DNA of 64,000 nucleotides from Rhodospirillaceae bacterium. Its GTDB lineage: Bacteria > Pseudomonadota > Alphaproteobacteria > Dongiales > Dongiaceae. Positions 60,621-64,000 of this stretch are shown here, one piece after another. Every line of letters begins with the position of its first letter. Within the stretch, counting starts at the first letter, position 1. The stretch spans positions 1,943,001 through 2,007,000 of the forward strand of contig JADJQM010000001.1 of NCBI GenBank assembly GCA_016712715.1, written 5' to 3'. Below the pieces are notes generated by a model that saw only the letters and a program-made list of their open reading frames with translations, was not told where the DNA came from and ran no database searches. Both the position numbers and the translations under genes were made by a program.

Positions 60621-61414
60621 TCAGGCCGTAGCCGAGAGAGACTGGCTGGCCTGGAATGACCCTTCCTGCAGCTTCAGGAAGTTCGCCAGCACGCTCTGAA
60701 GATCCTTCAGATTGATGCTGGCTGAACTCGAGCTGGCCGAGGTGGATTGCTCGGTGATGCGCTTCTGCAACATCTCGATCAATGTATCCTCCTCATCCTC
60801 CTCCTCTTCACTTGAGGCCGAGGCGGATGGCGGCGGACCCGACGGGGGGCCACCGGCACCACCCGGACCGCCCTGGGGACCACCCGGGGGACCAGAAGGA
60901 CGGTTGCTCTCGAAACCGGCCTGCAGTTCGTCCGCGGTCAAGGATCCATCCGCATCCGTGTCGAAGGATGCGAACAGTTCCTTGAGCTCGGTCTCGCTGG
61001 GCCCTTGCCATTCTGCGGCGCGCCGGCAATGAACTCGGCTTCATCGACGCCGCCATCGCTGTTGCTGTCCAGCTTGGCAAAGAGCTGTTCCGCCGACCGC
61101 GGTTGCGGCCGCGAGGCTTCCTGCTGTTCGATCAGTGCCGCACGCATCTGATCGCTCAGCTTCTGGAAGCCGCTCTGCAGTTCGTCCTGCGTGAGCTTGC
61201 CGTCACTGTCACCGTCGAAGCTGCTGAACATCTCCTTGGCGAGTGTTTCGGTCGAACTGCCGGCAGAACTGCTGCCGGCCGTTGCTCCCGCGACGAACTC
61301 GGTTTCGTCGATGCCGCCGTCTTCGTTGGCATCCAGCTTGGCATAGAGTTGTTGTCGCATCTGGCTGAGCGCGGCCGTGCCTGGCCCCGCCGTGCCATAG
61401 TTACTTGAGATCAT
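60621..61414 (-). pseudogene. Four-EF-hand calcium-binding protein with a -1 frameshift
   Basis: The first frame carries three EF-hand loops (DANEDGGIDETEF, DGDSDGKLTQDEL, DSNSDGGVDEAEF) and ends out of frame after AGAPQNGKGP. Adding one base in the GGGCCC run at 60999-61004 restores SETELKELFASFDTDADGSL and the fourth loop. A Pro/Gly-rich linker and an acidic SSEEEEDEEDTLIEMLQKRI tail follow, for about 264 residues in all. GGAGGAG precedes the ATG at 61414. The family resembles EF-hand proteins often labelled XopAW-like; no secretion system is nearby. A sequencing error is possible. Confidence 0.87.
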
Positions 61415-61680
61415 CGGAGATACTCCTCCATTCGGGTTGCGGATTCCCGTCGGCTCAGCACGCAGCGCGTCCGCTGTGTGTCATGATCCGGCAGTATCCA
61501 CCCGAAAATTCGCAGGAAACATGCCAGACATTGTTTGATAAACTCCGGCAATACATTGAGATCACTGGACATATGCCGACACAATAACAAGCAAGATGCT
61601 GTATTCGCTGGCCGATGACGATATGCTGCGAAGCATCGCCGTTGACCGGCATACGAGACAAGCTCACGTCTTGTGGCGTT

Positions 61681-61709
61681 TTGTTTCCGGCATCGAGCAG
61701 AGATATATT
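61681..61709 (+). promoter_or_regulatory. Putative sigma-70 promoter of the ParB-like gene
   Basis: TTGTTT (61681-61686) and TATATT (61704-61709) are spaced by 17 bp, one of the best matches in the window. A start near 61716 leaves 50 nt before the ATG at 61766. The rest of the 351-bp gap (61415-61765) shows no gene. Confidence 0.6.
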
Positions 61710-61765
61710 CAGCAATATTGGCGCGCGCCGGAGCGGGCCCAACAACGACCAGGAGCCATCGCGGC

Positions 61766-62011
61766 ATGAAGCCCACCAAGATCAAGATCGCCGATATCTA
61801 TGTGCCCGCCGCCCTGCGCGTGCCGGTCGATGCCGCCAAGGTCGAGGATCTGGCGTTGGACATTGCCGAAAAGGGCCTCCTGGTGCCGATCATGGTCCGG
61901 CCCGACAAGGAACGCTATGTGCTGGTGGCTGGCCTCCATCGCATGGAAGCGTGCAAGGCGCTGGGCGAAGCCACCATCATGGCCGAGCTGGTGCAGGCGC
62001 GGAAGCACTAG
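61766..62011 (+). CDS. Stand-alone ParB/Srx N-terminal domain protein
   Basis: An 81-residue protein consisting of little more than the ParB-like nuclease/CTPase core: IKIADIYVPAALRVPVDAAK, then LALDIAEKGLLVPIMVRPD and the VLVAGLHRMEACKALGEATI box. It has no helix-turn-helix or dimerisation domain, and no parA is adjacent, so chromosome partition is unlikely. Solitary domains of this sort occur near mobile or regulatory genes and bind nucleotides in some cases. AGGAG precedes the ATG. Confidence 0.82.
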   Translation: MKPTKIKIADIYVPAALRVPVDAAKVEDLALDIAEKGLLVPIMVRPDKERYVLVAGLHRMEACKALGEATIMAELVQARKH

Positions 62012-62027
62012 GCTCGCCAAGGTGTCA

Positions 62028-62087
62028 ATGTTAGGCATGACGGAGTTAGTCATGGCAGAGTTAGTCATGGCAGAGTTAGTCATGACA
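62028..62087 (+). repeat. 15-bp tandem repeat array
   Basis: GAGTTAGTCATGGCA occurs at 62043-62057 and 62058-62072, and with one change at 62073-62087. A diverged copy (10 of 15 bases) precedes it at 62028-62042. The array lies between the ParB-like stop and the VOC gene. In one frame it reads M-x-E-L-V repeated, but there is no evidence that it is translated. Confidence 0.88.
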
Positions 62088-62133
62088 GACTGGCGCACAT
62101 GGATTCGCTAAACGACATAGGGGCTTTCCGCCT

Positions 62134-62772
62134 TTGCTGAAGCTTGACCACCTCACCGTCATTGCTCCGACGCTCCGCGAAGGAGTGTCCCATGTCCAGG
62201 AATGCCTCGACATCGAGGTGCCCTTCGGGACACGCCACGATTACATGGGCACCCACAATCACCGCCTTCAGTTGGGGAACAACGTCTATCTTGAGATCGT
62301 CGCACGCGACCCGGACGGGACTGAGCCCGGTCGGCCGCGCTGGTTCGGTCTCGACAACCAGGCGCAGATCAGGGCGGATTGGCACGAAGGCCGGCGCCTG
62401 CGCGGGTGGGTTGCCAGCACGGTTGCCATCGGTCCCCTTGTTTCAAGACATCGCGCGATCTTCGGCGACAAGGTTCCCCTTCCGGCCGACAACCCGACTT
62501 TCGACTTTGCGATCCCCGCGGACGGCTCGCTCCCGCTCGACGGCGCAGCACCCTCGCTCATCGACCATCGAGGTGATCCCACATCAATGACCTCGATCCC
62601 GGATCTGGGCGCGCGCCTGCTTTCGCTCACACTTCGGCATCCGGATCCTGCGGCCATCGAGGCGCTGTACCTGGCACTCGCGATCGATCGTCCGCCTGCG
62701 CTCGTCCGGGGCCTGCGCCTGTCCTACCGCGCACAAATCGAGACACGGACCGGCTTGAAAGAGCTGACCTGA
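62134..62772 (+). CDS. VOC/glyoxalase-like domain protein
   Basis: A 212-residue protein of the glyoxalase-like (VOC) type: MLKLDHLTVIAPTLREGVSH, a metal-site-like THNHRLQLGNNVYLEIVARD region and GARLLSLTLRHPDPAAIEAL in the second half. Substrate unknown. The start is probably TTG at 62134 with AGGGG 10 nt upstream; no ATG is close. Codon use is somewhat more relaxed than in core genes. Confidence 0.75.
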   Translation: MLKLDHLTVIAPTLREGVSHVQECLDIEVPFGTRHDYMGTHNHRLQLGNNVYLEIVARDPDGTEPGRPRWFGLDNQAQIRADWHEGRRLRGWVASTVAIGPLVSRHRAIFGDKVPLPADNPTFDFAIPADGSLPLDGAAPSLIDHRGDPTSMTSIPDLGARLLSLTLRHPDPAAIEALYLALAIDRPPALVRGLRLSYRAQIETRTGLKELT

Positions 62773-62826
62773 GCCGGTTACGCGGTTGGTGATGCCTTCC
62801 CGGCACTTCCCCAAGGGGGGGCGACG

Positions 62827-64000
62827 CTATCCCCGGCCGGACTGGCCCCGCCAATGCGTCAGGGCATAGATGGCGCCGCCGGCAAGCAAGCCCCAGAACG
62901 CGCCGCTGATGCCGAAGAAGCCGATGCCGGAGGCCGTCACCACAAAGGTGATGATGGCGGCCTCGCGGTCCTTAGGATCGGTCACGGCGCCGAGCAGCGC
63001 GCCGCCGAAGGCGCCGAACAAAGCAAGGCCCGCCACCGCTTGGATGAGGATGGGTGGGGCGGCACTGATGAAGGCGGTGGCAGCCCCCGCCCCCAGCCCG
63101 AACAGCACATAGAAGATGCCCGAGGTGGCGGCCGCCCAATAGCGCCGTGCGGGATCAGGATGGGCATCGACCCCGGCGCAGAGGGCCGCGGTGATGGCGG
63201 CCAGGTTCACCGCATGGCCGCCGAAGGGTGCTGCCAGCAGCGTGAAGATGCCGGTGATGCTGAAGAGCGGCCCCGGATGCGGGCGGTAGCCGTTGACATT
63301 GAGCACGGCGATGCCGGGGATGTTCTGCGATGCCATGGTGACGATGAAGAGCGGCAGCGCGATGCCGATGAGACCGGAGAGGGTGAATTCCGGCATGACC
63401 AGGACCGGCTGCGGCCACAGCGCCGTGGCGTCGAGATGCGAGACATCGACGGTGACGGCGATGATGATGACCGTCACCAGCACCGCGGCCGGCACGGCAT
63501 AGAGCCGCCGGAAACGCGCCACCAGCGCCCAGGTGACGATGATCGCGAGGCCATAGGCGGGTGCCTCGGCGATGGCCTTGACCGGGGCGAGGCAGAGGCC
63601 GAGCAAAACGCCCGCCAGCATCGCATTGGCGAGCGGTGCGGGGATCGCCGCCACCGCGCGGCCCAACGGCTTCCAGAGTCCCGCGATGACAATGAGCGCG
63701 CCGCTGATGAGGAAGGCGCCGATGGCGACGGGAAAGCCACCCTCCGGCAAGGCAGTCGCGGCGAGGAGGGCGGCACCCGGCGTCGACCAGGCGATGCTGA
63801 TCGGCTGCCGGGTCCTGAGGCTGAGATAGATCGCGCAGAGACCCATGCTGATGGAAAGCGCCATGAGGCCCGAGGCCGCCTGCGCCTGGCTCGCCCCCAT
63901 GGCGGTCAGGCCCTGGATGATGACGGCAAAGGAACTGGCAAAGCCGACGAAGGCCGCAAGCAGCCCGGCGGCCATGGCCTGGTGCGAGAAGGCCGCCAGG
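62827..64000 (-). CDS. benE: BenE-family benzoate/proton symporter (cut by window edge)
   Basis: At least 391 residues with about twelve hydrophobic segments. Family hallmarks are AAFVGFASSFAVIIQGLTAM, the GFPVAIGAFLISGALIVIAG helix, IVTMASQNIPGIAVLNVNGY and AAPFGGHAVNLAAITAALCA. The reading frame stays open beyond the ATG at 63975 to the window end, with FSHQAMAAG preceding it, so the true start lies outside. Substrate may be benzoate or another aromatic acid; no benzoate catabolic genes are visible. Confidence 0.92.
   Translation of the reverse strand, partial: LAAFSHQAMAAGLLAAFVGFASSFAVIIQGLTAMGASQAQAASGLMALSISMGLCAIYLSLRTRQPISIAWSTPGAALLAATALPEGGFPVAIGAFLISGALIVIAGLWKPLGRAVAAIPAPLANAMLAGVLLGLCLAPVKAIAEAPAYGLAIIVTWALVARFRRLYAVPAAVLVTVIIIAVTVDVSHLDATALWPQPVLVMPEFTLSGLIGIALPLFIVTMASQNIPGIAVLNVNGYRPHPGPLFSITGIFTLLAAPFGGHAVNLAAITAALCAGVDAHPDPARRYWAAATSGIFYVLFGLGAGAATAFISAAPPILIQAVAGLALFGAFGGALLGAVTDPKDREAAIITFVVTASGIGFFGISGAFWGLLAGGAIYALTHWRGQSGRG

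Noticed and set aside
61766..62011. ParB-like gene as part of a partition (parABS) locus
   Set aside because: No parA, no parS-like palindrome, and the DNA-binding and dimerisation domains are missing.
1..64000. tRNA or rRNA genes
   Set aside because: Reading both strands by eye I found no cloverleaf or rRNA-like stretch; a tRNAscan-SE run would settle it.

Overview
This GC-rich window looks like a chromosomal segment of an alphaproteobacterium, probably of the Rhodospirillales. The basis is gene content and order: secA next to a PpiC-type isomerase, argJ, an acetyltransferase and mutT; the giant NAD-glutamate dehydrogenase; homospermidine synthase; a DUF2125 gene; and metA behind a SAM-II riboswitch, a class found mainly in alphaproteobacteria. 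I see no rRNA, tRNA, CRISPR array, prophage or intact insertion sequence. The placement is an inference, not a database result.

Layout. 0-16 kb: a partial acyltransferase and secA (minus strand), then ppiC-argJ-GNAT-mutT-FecR, a methyltransferase divergent from comF, grxC, a nitrilase-family amidase, a 1-Cys peroxiredoxin, a MOSC protein, a second methyltransferase, ubiA, rsmE and a plant/alpha-type gshA. 16-26 kb: a LysE exporter, a J-domain protein, a MoxR/VWA pair, two tandem secreted paralogues of unknown function, hspQ, a candidate 28-residue membrane peptide, the sodium/proton antiporters nhaD and nhaA, and a trypsin-like protease. 26.5-38.5 kb: the 1603-residue glutamate dehydrogenase, a LysE exporter, riboswitch-controlled metA, an aromatic/histidine block (chorismate mutase-like, hisC, tyrC, second chorismate mutase) and homospermidine synthase. 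38.6-44.6 kb: DUF2125, polar amino acid ABC transporter genes without an ATPase, an aminotransferase and an EamA exporter. 44.7-50.7 kb: a TPR-PRMT fusion, two very small motility-like proteins, a CitE-like lyase, a small lipoprotein, a Crp/Fnr regulator and a CNNM/CBS membrane protein. 50.8-64 kb is more accessory: a 404-bp inverted-repeat-bounded segment with a 27-bp tandem array, hicAB, an ArsN2-like acetyltransferase, a DddP-like M24 protein, a class II aldolase, a five-gene minus-strand set (response regulator, histidine kinase, DUF2182, DUF1326, acyl-CoA ligase), an EF-hand protein, a solitary ParB-like domain, a VOC protein and a partial benE.

Six copies of a ~105-130 bp intergenic palindromic element are scattered through the window. 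Five directly follow a stop codon in the same relative orientation. Two carry the same 26-bp module inserted in different arms. Four genes are broken in this sequence: GNAT (nonsense), VWA (+1), nhaA (two -1 events) and EF-hand (-1). Three of the four indels lie in homopolymer runs, so sequencing error must be excluded before calling them pseudogenes.

The most interesting observations are the element family, the hairpin that buries a Shine-Dalgarno sequence behind secA, the four-cysteine secreted paralogue pair, the bacterial TPR-PRMT9-like protein beside a rod-like miniprotein, the inverted-repeat/27-bp array next to hicAB, a probable ATC start codon in the Crp/Fnr gene, and the promoter-SAM-II-metA(E111) unit.
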